Source: Ramlibacter tataouinensis (GTDB lineage Bacteria > Pseudomonadota > Gammaproteobacteria > Burkholderiales > Burkholderiaceae_C). Taken from it: 64,000 nt of DNA. A program made the position numbers and the translations under genes. Shown piece after piece: positions 25,132-33,850 of this stretch. The stretch's first letter is position 1. The number at the start of each line of letters is the position of its first letter. Below the pieces are notes generated by a model. The model worked only from the letters and a program-made list of their open reading frames with translations. It searched no databases and was not told where the DNA came from. The stretch is taken from positions 226,425 through 290,424 of the forward strand of contig DIZF01000012.1 of the NCBI GenBank assembly GCA_002427815.1. Reading direction: 5' to 3'.

Positions 25132-25971
25132 TTACTTGTGGCAAACAACACATGCGCCGCCACCCTCGTCCTCGCCAAAGATTTCGTCGATGTCGTCGAT
25201 GCGATCTACCGGCCTAAGGGGATTTACTGGGCGGCTCGCCAAGTCTCTTTGCTTCCGCCGTTCGAAGTCGGTGACGATTTGAATCACGCGCGCGGGTTGC
25301 TCCAACTCGGTCAATGATTCCCTGTGCGTCCAGGTGAAAGGAGACCCGTGCTCCAAGGCGTTCTTCTCATAAGCTTTGGCTTCTTCAAACGCCTCCGGGT
25401 GACGCTCTTTCAATCGCACCCATTCAATCTTTTGCTGGAAAAAGCAAAAGGTGCAGCCACTTCGCGAACGCCAGTCATAGTATTTTGGAAGTCCGACGCC
25501 TGAGGACTCCAGGATGTCCATGACGCCGCGCTTGTCGACGCCTGCGTCAAGGAAAGGCAGGCTCACTCGCAAGTTCTCATGCTTGGAGGTGTAGCCCTCT
25601 CGATACTCTTCATCAGAGCGTATCGCCACGTAGCTCGTGACCTTATCTCCTGCCGCCAGCATCGGGCGGACCCACTGCTCGAAGGGAGCAAGTTTCAATT
25701 TCTTTGTGCACCAACGGGTTTGGGCCGACGGGAGAAAGTGGTGGTATTCACGTAGCCAAAAATCGAAGTCGCGTCTAGGGTTCAACCTGACGATGGGCTT
25801 CCCAAGAAAGCCTTCCAAGCGGCCCAAGAATTCATAGACCTCCGGCAATTCCTTTCCGGTGTCCGTGAAAAAATATTCGACGTTGAGGTCCGGCATCCTC
25901 TGGCGCACGAAGACAGCCAGCGCCGCGCTGTCCTTGCCGCCTGAAATGCCCAGGACGTGTCTGTCAGCCAT
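25132..25971 (-). CDS. sspD: SspD, PAPS-reductase-like ATP pyrophosphatase for DNA phosphorothioation
   Basis: 279 residues from ATG 25971, which overlaps the end of sspC by 8 nt. The PP-loop SGGKDS is at 10-15. A Cys set fits an Fe-S site: Cys88 (RWCTKK), Cys173 and Cys176 (SGCTFC), plus a C-terminal Cys274-x2-Cys277 pair, and AIRSDE follows the PAPS-reductase pattern. Known: SspD (like DndC) activates the DNA phosphate with ATP so that sulfur can be placed in the backbone. DndC is the alternative name, but the neighbours are SspB and SspC rather than DndB/D/E. The sulfur donor SspA is not encoded in the window. Confidence 0.82.
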   Translation of the reverse strand: MADRHVLGISGGKDSAALAVFVRQRMPDLNVEYFFTDTGKELPEVYEFLGRLEGFLGKPIVRLNPRRDFDFWLREYHHFLPSAQTRWCTKKLKLAPFEQWVRPMLAAGDKVTSYVAIRSDEEYREGYTSKHENLRVSLPFLDAGVDKRGVMDILESSGVGLPKYYDWRSRSGCTFCFFQQKIEWVRLKERHPEAFEEAKAYEKNALEHGSPFTWTHRESLTELEQPARVIQIVTDFERRKQRDLASRPVNPLRPVDRIDDIDEIFGEDEGGGACVVCHK

Positions 25972-28900
25972 GAGGCGCCTTTCGCGATGCGTCGTCGGCA
26001 ACTGTCAACCTCATTCCCGTCCGGGCGAGAATCGCCAACAGCACGTCGGTTCCCAATCCTTCGGCGCTCAAGGATCTGAAAAGCTGATCAGACATCGATT
26101 CAACAGCAGCAGTGTGCCGATCGGCAATCGAAAACTCACGGTTCACTGTCTTAGTCTGTGCGCCTGCTCCAATCACGACGGCGAAGGCTTCGCTTGTGGG
26201 CTTTCGCCCCTTGACCGACACAAAGGCCTCCGCCTGGCGAAAACGGAGCGCCGCTTTGGCAATTTCCAGCGTGGCCACATCGATGTCCCTGTCGTTCCAA
26301 TCGCGTGGCGGCTTGTTCGCCGCTAAACTGAGGATGCCTTCGATGCTTTCTTTACTGCCATCGTGCTTGGTCAGCCGCGCTGCGAATGCGTCTTGCCGCA
26401 AGTCGCCAGTTACCCCTTCCAGGGCCTCGGCCCTGGCTCGCAAGCGATCGAGCCTGTCGGGCGGAGCGTCGAGAGATTCGAGCATAGAGGCGTCAATTCC
26501 ACTGAGGAGCTTGTCGTAAGCTGCCGCGATCTCAGTGATAGGCCCACGCAATGCCTTCATATAGGTCATTCCACTTTCGCTCTCGAGGATCGCCGGCAAG
26601 TCCACGAAAAGAACTTTATGCGGGTCGTGCGCTTTGAGCAGAGTGTCTCGCACGGCCCTTGCTTCTTGGCTGATTCGATGCGTCCTTTGGCTCCACGCGG
26701 GCAAGCCAAAGACTAGGGCGACCAGACCTCTCGCCGCCTCCAAAGGATCCCTCGCGACTGGAGTGGCTCCCACCTCGGCAAGGATTTTCGAGATGCCCGA
26801 AAGAATGCTCGCCTTCTCCTCGTCGATGACAATCCAACGGAGCGAGAACCGATTGCTGTCTTGAAGATATTCGTCTATGTCGGCGTCGGTGAGCTTCGGA
26901 ATGAAGATGCCGTCTTTGTAGACGGCCACGTTGCTCTTGTGAGAGAGTATGAATGCTGTGAGGATCACGGGCATGGCGCCGGCACGAACTCCGAACGGCG
27001 GCGCCGCCCAAAGAGCGTGAATGTCGGAGACCTTGATGCGGAGCGTCGCATCCGAAAAGAGCTTTCTAGTGGCGTCCCAAAGCCTCACGAATGAAGTCGA
27101 GAGCTCGTTTCCGGGGGGCATAAAGCCACATTGGCCTTTGCCGTCGACAGAATGCAGGCCCGTGCTGCGCAGCAGCGTTTCGTAAAGGCCGCGCTCGGCT
27201 GGAAAACCTTCGATGCCCAGCGTCGCCGTCGCCTCGTGCTCCAACATTCGGTGCATCAAATCCCGACGCGCCTTCACGCTGTTGCTTGACGGGTTGTCGC
27301 GATTGACCAGTTCGCTCCAGAGTTTGGGAGCGTGCCTATAAACTCTATCCGCCAAGTCAGACGCAATGGGCGAGAGCTTGGCGCCCGAATGAATTTCTTG
27401 ATCGCTGGCGGCCCATTTGGCATTGGCGACTGCTGCCCGAAGTTGCTCTTCGAGATTGGCGCGGACATCCGAAATCCGCGCTTGAACCTCACGGCGCGCC
27501 ACAGAATCTCCACCCAGTTCGTGCCTAGCTTGAACTTGCTGGAGAGCGATGAGCTCCGCGCCAAGGTCTTCGATTCTGCCGTGATTGGGAGGAACGCCTA
27601 TTGCGATCGGCCACGGCTTCAGGCGAGAGTGCTCCTGGCACTGCCGCAAGGCGATTTTCACGTTGGTCGTTTTCCCCGGCAATGCGAGAAGGAACAATCC
27701 GAACTCACCGTTGCGAGGCTTGAAGCTCGATGCCAAGCTCGCCACGTCCTCGAGGCGGCAAAGCGCCATGGTCATCCACCGCATGGTCCCCCTTTGGTGG
27801 TAGTGGCGTTTAGCGATGACGGGATAAAGGTTGGTGAGACTGGACAGCAGGGCGAAGTCGACGCTTGGCAGGGCGCTTCGCGCTTGCGAAATGGCCGCTT
27901 CGATGTCGAAGTCGCTTCCTTCGAACACGGACCACGCCCCAATGTGCTTCTTAAATAGGATGACACGCCAAACGGCTAACTGTTCGAGGGCGGCTTGGAC
28001 CTTGGCCTTCGACTCGTCGTAGAGCAGCGCAACGAGAACGTCCGCCTCAGCGGCGAGGCCTGAACCATTTCGGAAAAGATCGATAACGGCAATGTTCTTT
28101 ATCAAAGCCAAATGAAGCGCGTCTGTGGTCTTCGCTTCAGTGCGCTCCACGGCTTCCACCGCCTGCGCCCACCGATGCCCGTCGGGCGAAGACAAGATGG
28201 CAGGCTCCAAATTCGCGCGCAAGTAGTCCCAGTAGTTGTCAGGGCGATACCACGACGACTTGAGGAGGGGAGTAGTTTGAAGATATGAGCGGAAGCCGAA
28301 GGGCTCGACCGACGCGAGAAAGCCAAATGTGCTGCGTTCATTTTGGCCGAACTGTCGCTTGGAAATGGGTCCGAGCAACGCGGCCATTGCCGGATGAAGA
28401 GGCCAGCAGGAATTGAGGCTGCGAGCGAAGCCTTCTCCCACGGCAGGGCGGCGCGTCCTTATCGAGGAAGCGATCGCCTCCGATGCTTGCAGCATCCACG
28501 GCGGTCGCATGCTGGTCTCAATGGCTCGGCCGATCAGCTCGACAACTTCATCGCTAGCAGCCACGAGGGGAATATCGGAATAGCGTCCTTGGACCTTCGA
28601 CCAGTCATCGCGCGTGTCGATCCCAAGCCGGGCCGCATATTGGGCAAATGACTGATGCAGTATGCCGACAATGACGATCTTCCCGGCCGCTCGCGAGCCG
28701 ATCTCGGCGAGGTCTTGGAAGAAGTTGATGTCGTCGCCCAGTCCGAGAGCCGAGGCTTCCAGAAATTTCCCCATCTCATCGATGATGATGAATACCCCAT
28801 CGTGCCGCTTGCTTTCCGCAGCTTCGCAAAGCTCTTCGATCAGCGATGCGGCTGTGATTTTTCGAATGTCCGGCGAGTGTCCCTGCGCTTTGCGCAAGGC

Positions 28901-29302
28901 TTTGGCGAGCTCCGCCACCACGCTTGTCCTCTTCCCGACGATGGGGATGGTCAGCCATCCGCGGCGATATGGCAGCGCCTCGTCGAAGGAAGGCACGCCA
29001 GCCAGGCAAAGCACACCGCGAGCCTTCGCTCGCAAGCCTTTGTCGGCCCCAAGCGCGCTCGCCGTGGCGACCGCCAGTGACGACTTGCCCCCGCCGAACG
29101 GGCCCGTCCACGTGAAGGCGCGCTGATTACTTTCCAGCAATTGCTTCGCCATGCTGTCCAAGACAGCCAGGGCAGTTCCATGGCAGATGTATCCATCCAG
29201 CGCGTCGGGGCGACCCAAGTCGATGTCGACGCGTATTGAGCGTTGGTAATGTCGCCCAATCCGAACGACGTCGGACAGCATCTGCTCTTGCTTCTCAACC
29301 AT
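25964..29302 (-). CDS. sspC: SspC, large P-loop ATPase of the phosphorothioation complex
   Basis: 1112 residues from ATG 29302, which overlaps the sspB stop by 8 nt. A Walker A motif GPFGGGKSS (Lys73) and Walker B FIIIDEMGKF (Asp175/Glu176) lie in the N-terminal quarter, followed by a sensor segment IVGILHQSFAQYA. The remaining 800 residues are helical with no catalytic motif I can see. BREX BrxC-type ATPases share this look, but there is no pglZ, brxL or brxA here. Between a DUF4007 gene and a PAPS-reductase-like gene this is the SspC position. Known: SspC gives the ATPase activity needed for single-strand phosphorothioation. Confidence 0.78.
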   Translation of the reverse strand: MVEKQEQMLSDVVRIGRHYQRSIRVDIDLGRPDALDGYICHGTALAVLDSMAKQLLESNQRAFTWTGPFGGGKSSLAVATASALGADKGLRAKARGVLCLAGVPSFDEALPYRRGWLTIPIVGKRTSVVAELAKALRKAQGHSPDIRKITAASLIEELCEAAESKRHDGVFIIIDEMGKFLEASALGLGDDINFFQDLAEIGSRAAGKIVIVGILHQSFAQYAARLGIDTRDDWSKVQGRYSDIPLVAASDEVVELIGRAIETSMRPPWMLQASEAIASSIRTRRPAVGEGFARSLNSCWPLHPAMAALLGPISKRQFGQNERSTFGFLASVEPFGFRSYLQTTPLLKSSWYRPDNYWDYLRANLEPAILSSPDGHRWAQAVEAVERTEAKTTDALHLALIKNIAVIDLFRNGSGLAAEADVLVALLYDESKAKVQAALEQLAVWRVILFKKHIGAWSVFEGSDFDIEAAISQARSALPSVDFALLSSLTNLYPVIAKRHYHQRGTMRWMTMALCRLEDVASLASSFKPRNGEFGLFLLALPGKTTNVKIALRQCQEHSRLKPWPIAIGVPPNHGRIEDLGAELIALQQVQARHELGGDSVARREVQARISDVRANLEEQLRAAVANAKWAASDQEIHSGAKLSPIASDLADRVYRHAPKLWSELVNRDNPSSNSVKARRDLMHRMLEHEATATLGIEGFPAERGLYETLLRSTGLHSVDGKGQCGFMPPGNELSTSFVRLWDATRKLFSDATLRIKVSDIHALWAAPPFGVRAGAMPVILTAFILSHKSNVAVYKDGIFIPKLTDADIDEYLQDSNRFSLRWIVIDEEKASILSGISKILAEVGATPVARDPLEAARGLVALVFGLPAWSQRTHRISQEARAVRDTLLKAHDPHKVLFVDLPAILESESGMTYMKALRGPITEIAAAYDKLLSGIDASMLESLDAPPDRLDRLRARAEALEGVTGDLRQDAFAARLTKHDGSKESIEGILSLAANKPPRDWNDRDIDVATLEIAKAALRFRQAEAFVSVKGRKPTSEAFAVVIGAGAQTKTVNREFSIADRHTAAVESMSDQLFRSLSAEGLGTDVLLAILARTGMRLTVADDASRKAPHG

Positions 29303-30215
29303 AGGCCTTCTCGATCATCTTCTCGGCCATCTTGTCGGCTTTCGGCAGCCGGTGGACTTGTCGCAGGCCGGCCGTGTCGGTCCATGAGAGCGCGTTCCGA
29401 GTGAGATCGGCGAGATTGAACAGCCGCTCAGCGACTGAATCTTCATCGAGCTTGAACACGCGCCCCGGCGACCCTTCGCCATATGCGATCGCCTCAAAAG
29501 CCAGCGAACTCTGGCCAAGTGCCGTCCTGTCCCAAAAATCGAGCAACGCATACGCGAACATGCCGTCGTGCAACGTGGCCTTTGGGCCCCTCCGAAACGC
29601 GAAATAGCCTTTGTGCTCCTCGTATATCAAACCTAATTCACCCAACATTGGCTCGGCGTAATCCTCTGGCGAGCCGCCCGCCGAGCGCGGAGCGTAGCTG
29701 CGCAGGCATGTGTCAATGTCACGAGACAGAGTCAGTGGGGACAACTTACGGTTTGAGTCCAGGCGGTGGGCGAATTCGGCCAACGGCGCCTCGAGCTCCT
29801 CGCGCGAAAACGTCGGAGCAGTCACATGGTTGAAAAGCCAATACCACGTCGTGGCTCGATTTCCTCGTCCGGCGAGCCACCAATGGGCATACCAAGCGGT
29901 AGTCGGATTCTCCGAATAGGGATCCAAGCCGTCATCATGGAAGATCTTGATCGCAGTGGGGGAGAGCGCATAGCCTGCGGGCCCGGCCTCGCGCAACACG
30001 TCGCACGCCAATGCCCAATGGCGGATGGAAGCCACCATGTTTTTGCCGACGCCAAACGCGGCTATGGCGTCTTCATCTGAGAAGGTGGATTTCGGAACGA
30101 CGCCTTCGGCGTTGCCATGGTCGTAGGCTTTTTTCAGCCACATTTGGCGCAGCGGAAAAGTCTCGTGCCCCGAAAAATGGGCAGGGCCACCCTCCGTCGA
30201 TGCGCGTCTTCTCAT
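29295..30215 (-). CDS. sspB: SspB, DUF4007 protein (nickase of DNA phosphorothioation)
   Basis: 306 residues from ATG 30215. The N-terminus has HFSGHETFPLRQMWLKKAYD, then FGVGKNMVASIRHW and WYWLFNH, the hallmarks of DUF4007 proteins. These sit beside PAPS-reductase and ATPase genes in SspBCD modules, where SspB nicks DNA to allow sulfur insertion. First gene of the leftward operon sspB-sspC-sspD-kinase-receiver. A TAGAAT box only 8 nt before the ATG suggests a very short or absent leader. Function is by family; the gene order is seen. Confidence 0.82.
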   Translation of the reverse strand: MRRRASTEGGPAHFSGHETFPLRQMWLKKAYDHGNAEGVVPKSTFSDEDAIAAFGVGKNMVASIRHWALACDVLREAGPAGYALSPTAIKIFHDDGLDPYSENPTTAWYAHWWLAGRGNRATTWYWLFNHVTAPTFSREELEAPLAEFAHRLDSNRKLSPLTLSRDIDTCLRSYAPRSAGGSPEDYAEPMLGELGLIYEEHKGYFAFRRGPKATLHDGMFAYALLDFWDRTALGQSSLAFEAIAYGEGSPGRVFKLDEDSVAERLFNLADLTRNALSWTDTAGLRQVHRLPKADKMAEKMIEKAYG

Positions 30216-30222
30216 ATTGGCG

Positions 30223-30258
30223 ATTCTATCGGCTCCTCCTGGACGACTTCACCAGGAG
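30223..30258 (-). promoter_or_regulatory. Candidate sspB promoter with an overlapping inverted repeat
   Basis: On the minus strand TAGAAT (30228-30223) ends 8 bases before the sspB ATG, so the start of transcription would fall at or next to the ATG. Upstream, where the spacer and -35 region should be, lies a perfect 7-bp inverted repeat CTCCTGG / CCAGGAG (30236-30242 and 30252-30258) with a 9-nt spacer, a natural operator site. The -35 sequence is weak, so activation or repression at the repeat is possible. Confidence 0.4.
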
Positions 30259-30278
30259 CTGTACCCACTCATGAAAAA

Positions 30279-30294
30279 GTGCAGACGTCTGCAC
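30279..30294 (-). terminator. 16-bp palindrome followed by T5 (minus strand)
   Basis: The sequence GTGCAGACGTCTGCAC is a perfect palindrome. Read on the minus strand it can fold as a 6-bp stem with an ACGT loop followed directly by TTTTT, so it may end transcripts arriving from the IS21 side before they enter sspB. It could equally be a dimer-binding operator 64 bp upstream of the gene. Confidence 0.45.
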
Positions 30295-30695
30295 ACAGGC
30301 AGCCGGAAAGCATTGGCCTCCCGAAGCGGCTCAACAGTACCTTACACGTACGAGCCACTGTAGCTATGCTTCCGGCACCTTGGCGTCCGTCACGATGCCT
30401 TCCAGGTACTGGTTAAAACGACAGTGTATACGATGGGCGCTGACGATCCATCTGGGCTAATTTCGAAACCTGCATGTGCAGAAACCGCCGAAGAGCCCCG
30501 CTCGGCCCAAGGATCTGCGCCTGTACAAGTCCCACTGCGGCCCGATCAATCTCGCAAACCGTGGCGCAGTGCGTGACCTGCTGTGGGCGCCGCTGCGAAA
30601 GTGCCTGAATTTGGCCGGTCCGAAAATGCCGATGGTTTGAGGAGTCTTCGCGCGCTGATTCGCGTGGGGGGGGTTGGCGTGGATCTGGCGAGGGT

Positions 30696-31469
30696 TCAGA
30701 CTTCGACCTGATCCTTGGAGCGATAGCTCTTGCCTTCGATGAGGACGGTTTCTGCGTGATGCAGCAGCCGGTCCAGCAGCGCCGAGGTGAGCACGGCATC
30801 CTTGTCGAAGATGCTGGCCCAGTTCTTGTAGATGCGATTGGTCGTCACCAGAGTGGCTCCGCGCTCGTAGCGGTGGCTGATGATCTGGAACAGGCAGTCG
30901 GCGCCGAACTTGTCGATGGGCAGGTAGCCGAGCTCATCGATACACAGGACGCGGGGCTTGATGTAGTGGTTCAGGGCCTGCTTGATGGCGCCGGTGGCCT
31001 GCGCGGCGGCCAGCGAGTTGATGATGTCGATCGCGCCGGTGAACAGCACTGAGTGGCCGCGCAGACAAGCGGCGTGGCCCAGCGCGGTCATCAGATGGCT
31101 CTTGCCCAGGCCGGTGCCGGAGATGAACACGACGTTGGCATTGTTGGCCACGAAGTCCAGGTGGAACAGGTTCTGGATGAGAAGCCGGTTGATCTTGGTG
31201 GGCCAGTTCCAGTCGAACTGGTCGAGCGTCTTGAGCACGGGAAAGCGTGCCAGCTTGATGCAGCGTTGCACGCGGCGGTCGTCGCGCGCGGCGGCCTCGC
31301 CGCCGAGCAGCTCGGTGAGGTAGTCCAGGTGCGACCAGTGCTTGTCGGCGGCGGTCTGTGCGAAGGCCTGGTAGTTCTCCAGCATGAAGGGCAGGTTCAA
31401 GGCGCTGAACTGCGAGCGCATTGTCTGGACGTTTGCCTGGACGTGGGCCGGGTCACGACGTGTTGCCAT
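30696..31469 (-). CDS. istB: IstB-like ATP-binding transposition helper
   Basis: 257 residues from ATG 31469, overlapping the 3' end of istA by 17 nt, as is usual in IS21. An AAA+ Walker A GTGLGKSH lies near residue 118, with Walker B VLCIDELGYLPID further on and a C-terminal LLDRLLHHAETVLIEGKSYR, all typical of IstB. IstB regulates IstA by ATP-dependent DNA bending and target selection. It looks intact. Confidence 0.92.
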   Translation of the reverse strand: MATRRDPAHVQANVQTMRSQFSALNLPFMLENYQAFAQTAADKHWSHLDYLTELLGGEAAARDDRRVQRCIKLARFPVLKTLDQFDWNWPTKINRLLIQNLFHLDFVANNANVVFISGTGLGKSHLMTALGHAACLRGHSVLFTGAIDIINSLAAAQATGAIKQALNHYIKPRVLCIDELGYLPIDKFGADCLFQIISHRYERGATLVTTNRIYKNWASIFDKDAVLTSALLDRLLHHAETVLIEGKSYRSKDQVEV

Positions 31470-32940
31470 CGATATCTCCTGCGTTGCGGTCGTAGATGGA
31501 CAGGTCTGGCTCGGGGATCTCCAGTTCGAGCAGGTCGGCCCTGCGCGTGAGCTGCAGGGCAGCGGGCTCGGGGCCGATGCGCTGTCGTGCGGCCAGGATA
31601 TTGGCGATGTACTCGGCGCTGAAGGCGCGCAACTCGAGCCCGTCGTCCAGAGCGCGCGCGACGCATTCCTTGCCGTGCAGCTCGGCCAGGGCGAGGATCT
31701 TGCGCAGGTGCACGCGGACGTTTACCTGCTTGGCTTCGAGCCCCTGGAGGTAGGCCTGAGCGCGTGGGGACAGCGCCAGGAAGTTGACCATCAGGCGCTG
31801 CTCGCGCGCGTTCTTGCGCTGGGCCAGGAGCTGCCGCTCGTGGTCGGGATCCTCGATGTCCTTGTGCCGATCCATGCTGCGTGCATGGCGCGCGATGAGT
31901 TGCTCGCCGTCATAGATGCACACTCGATCGGCGTGGGCCTTGAGCGTCAAGCGCAGGCCCGCGTAGCGCGACGGCACGGTGTAGTGGTTGCTGTCCAGTG
32001 GGACCCGGAACTGCTTGGTGGCGCGCACTTCGCATACGCGCGCCAGATCGAAGCGGGCGGGGTTGAGCGCAAGCAGATGAGCGCGCTCGTCCTCGAAGAG
32101 GTCGATTGGGCGCTGGTGGGTCTGGCGGTGAAGACGCACGTCGGCCACCGTGTTCACCCAGAGGGTGGCCGCCGGCTGCATCGCACAGAAGTCGGGCAAC
32201 TCCAGACCGGCCAGCAGGTTCTTCTTGACGAAGCCGACGCCGTTCTCAACGCGTCCCTTCTCCTGGCCGGCTCGTACATTGCAGGCAGAGATCTTGAAGC
32301 CCCAGTGCTTGGAGAAGTCGAGGTACTTCGGATTGAACACGGGGGCTTGGCCCACCAGGCGCTGCAGCACGGCCGACTTCAGGTTATCGACCATGAGGCG
32401 CGAAGGCACGCCGCCAAAGGTGGCAAATGCGTTCTCGTGGCAGGCCAGGAAGAACTCCATGGTCTGCGAGACGGTGAACTCCAGGTACATGCGCCGGCTG
32501 TAGCACAGCACCATCACGAAGAAGCTCAAACGCCGGCGCGTGGAGCCCACGCCGATGGTGCCCCACTCACCCCAGTCGATCTGGGCGGCCTCGCCCGCAG
32601 CGAAGTCGAGCTTGAGGAAGGCCTCCTGATGGCGCGGGCGGATGCGGTGCACGTAGTCCTTGAGGATGCTGATGCCACCTTCATAGCCCGCCTCGCCCAG
32701 GCGCTGGAAGATCTGCTGAGTGCTGTACGGATGGGTGTCGAGCCAGCGCACGATCTGACCCTTGAAGGCGTCGAGCTTGCTGGCGCGCGGTGTACCTGCA
32801 CGCGCTCGAAACTGATCCGCGCCGGCCCACTTGGCGACCGTTCGTGGGTGCAATCCGAGCGCGCGCGCAGTTTGCGCCACGGTGAGTCGCTGGCGACCCA
32901 GGTGGTCGCGGATCTGGCAGAAGGTCTCATAGTCGACCAC
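31453..32940 (-). CDS. istA: IS21-family transposase IstA
   Basis: 495 residues from GTG 32940 (VVDYETFCQIRDHL); the frame is open a little further upstream but that part overlaps the preceding ORF. An N-terminal helix-turn-helix (TVAQTARALGLHPRTVAKWA) is followed by an RNase-H-fold DDE core: first Asp in AQIDWGEWG, second in LMVDNLKSAV and Glu in EKGRVENGV. The C-terminal domain contains FRVPLDSNHYTVPSRY, common in IstA. Likely active in combination with istB. Confidence 0.92.
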   Translation of the reverse strand: MVDYETFCQIRDHLGRQRLTVAQTARALGLHPRTVAKWAGADQFRARAGTPRASKLDAFKGQIVRWLDTHPYSTQQIFQRLGEAGYEGGISILKDYVHRIRPRHQEAFLKLDFAAGEAAQIDWGEWGTIGVGSTRRRLSFFVMVLCYSRRMYLEFTVSQTMEFFLACHENAFATFGGVPSRLMVDNLKSAVLQRLVGQAPVFNPKYLDFSKHWGFKISACNVRAGQEKGRVENGVGFVKKNLLAGLELPDFCAMQPAATLWVNTVADVRLHRQTHQRPIDLFEDERAHLLALNPARFDLARVCEVRATKQFRVPLDSNHYTVPSRYAGLRLTLKAHADRVCIYDGEQLIARHARSMDRHKDIEDPDHERQLLAQRKNAREQRLMVNFLALSPRAQAYLQGLEAKQVNVRVHLRKILALAELHGKECVARALDDGLELRAFSAEYIANILAARQRIGPEPAALQLTRRADLLELEIPEPDLSIYDRNAGDIDGNTS

Positions 32941-33364
32941 GACGGCGCTCCAGTTGTTCAAGCAGTTGGGCAAGGCTCACCGGGCCGCCGGTGGCGCGTG
33001 CGGCCGGTGGCGACGACGATGCCGGTGACCTCGATGCCGTACGCGGCGACACCGTGGTCCCGGAAATTGCCAGCACCTGGTACAGCGGAGCCCGGTAGGC
33101 GACGAGCTCAAGGTCAATGAGTTGCTGGCGTGCCGCGCCGAGTTCCTCGGAGCTCAGGTGCAATCGCTGCATAAGGGTGGAATCTCCGTAATAACTCAGG
33201 CCCTGCGCATCGGCCACCGTGAGCAGGAACAGATACAGCGCCGCCGCGCGCGCGTCGCAACGATCGATCAGGTGGCGTTGCACCAGGGCCTGGTCAATCC
33301 AGCTGAATTGCTCGGGCACTTGGCGCAGCCGCTCGGGCCGCAGCAGTTGCTTGACTGTCTTCAC
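32927..33364 (-). CDS. Helix-turn-helix accessory protein of the IS21-type element
   Basis: 145 residues from ATG 33364. It starts MKTVKQLLRPERLRQVPEQF and has IDRCDARAAALYLFLLTVADAQG and a YYGDSTLMQRLHLSSEELGAARQQLIDL helix-turn-helix, a protein commonly found directly before istA in this subgroup of elements. The last 45 residues are Ser/Pro/Arg-rich and lose conservation, and the end overlaps istA by 14 nt, which may reflect a small frame change. The role is unknown; DNA binding at the element ends is a reasonable guess. Confidence 0.6.
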   Translation of the reverse strand: MKTVKQLLRPERLRQVPEQFSWIDQALVQRHLIDRCDARAAALYLFLLTVADAQGLSYYGDSTLMQRLHLSSEELGAARQQLIDLELVAYRAPLYQVLAISGTTVSPRTASRSPASSSPPAARATGGPVSLAQLLEQLERRRGRL

Positions 33365-33850
33365 CGCTTCTCCCGTTGATCACGTCGTGCCCGAGTTGTA
33401 CAAGGCGACGGGTGGTAGAGGCCATGTCATCTTGTAGCGTCAGCTGGAACAGATGAGCGATCAGGCCCGCCAATACTGGCGGCAAGGTGCTGAAGGGATC
33501 TTGTAACGCCGGCGCTGCGCAGGCGCAGCGCTCTCACCACGATTGGCACATTCCTCAACGGAATCAGGCACTTGCACGATCAAGGAATCTTGTAACGCCA
33601 GCGGCGCGCGATGCCGACCGCGACCGTAACCCGGGTGGGCGACGCGCCAGGCCTGCACCCGGGCGACGTGCACGGGCCCATGGAAGTACTCGGCGTTGCC
33701 TGGTTGGGCGAGCCAAACGGCCTGGCTGGCAGCCTTGCTCGCGCTGCGGCATGCGGCGGCCGAGCAGTACCGTTGCCGATCGCGATTGCGACAGTCAGCG
33801 TTGAAAAACAGCCCGCAAAACAAGCACTTGCGCTGTCCAGATTGCGCCAT
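33294..33850 (-). pseudogene. Zinc-finger accessory gene of the IS21-type element, frameshifted
   Basis: The gene starts with ATG 33850 and encodes CLFCGLFFNADCRNRDRQRY plus a further Cys (CSAAAC), a zinc-binding pattern, then QAVWLAQPGNAEYFHGPVHV. The 33850 frame stops at 33461, but the natural C-terminus (VLAGLIAHLFQLTLQDDM, then a tail with RRLVQLGHDVI) is read in another frame between about 33480 and 33340. So an indel near 33490-33510 separates the two parts. Repeated ALQD/TLQD segments near the break come from the local ATCTTGTA repeats and may have caused the slip. Confidence 0.55.

Larger units (their letters stand above)
30696..33850 (-). mobile_element. IS21-family element of the four-ORF type
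   Basis: The leftward genes istA and istB are preceded by two accessory ORFs, a helix-turn-helix protein and a zinc-finger protein, an arrangement I know from a subgroup of IS21-related elements. I could not define the terminal inverted repeats or target duplication; ends probably lie somewhat outside the stated coordinates, the left one possibly near 30410-30440 (AGTGTATACG). A motif ATCTTGTA(A/G)CG recurs at 33429, 33498 and 33597. The element sits next to the sspB promoter region without cutting a gene. Confidence 0.65.

Noticed and set aside
25964..30215. BREX system (large ATPase plus PAPS-reductase-like protein as in type 4)
   Set aside because: No pglZ, brxL or methylase of the BREX type is present; DUF4007 plus DndC-like plus the FtsK-like giant protein fit Ssp better.
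10301..30215. Classical Dnd system
   Set aside because: No dndD, dndE or dndB. DUF4007 and the 1112-aa ATPase are SspB and SspC features.
31384..33120. 578-codon open frame on the plus strand
   Set aside because: It lies opposite istA and istB, which are clear genes; long antisense frames are common in GC-rich DNA, and the translation has no domain.
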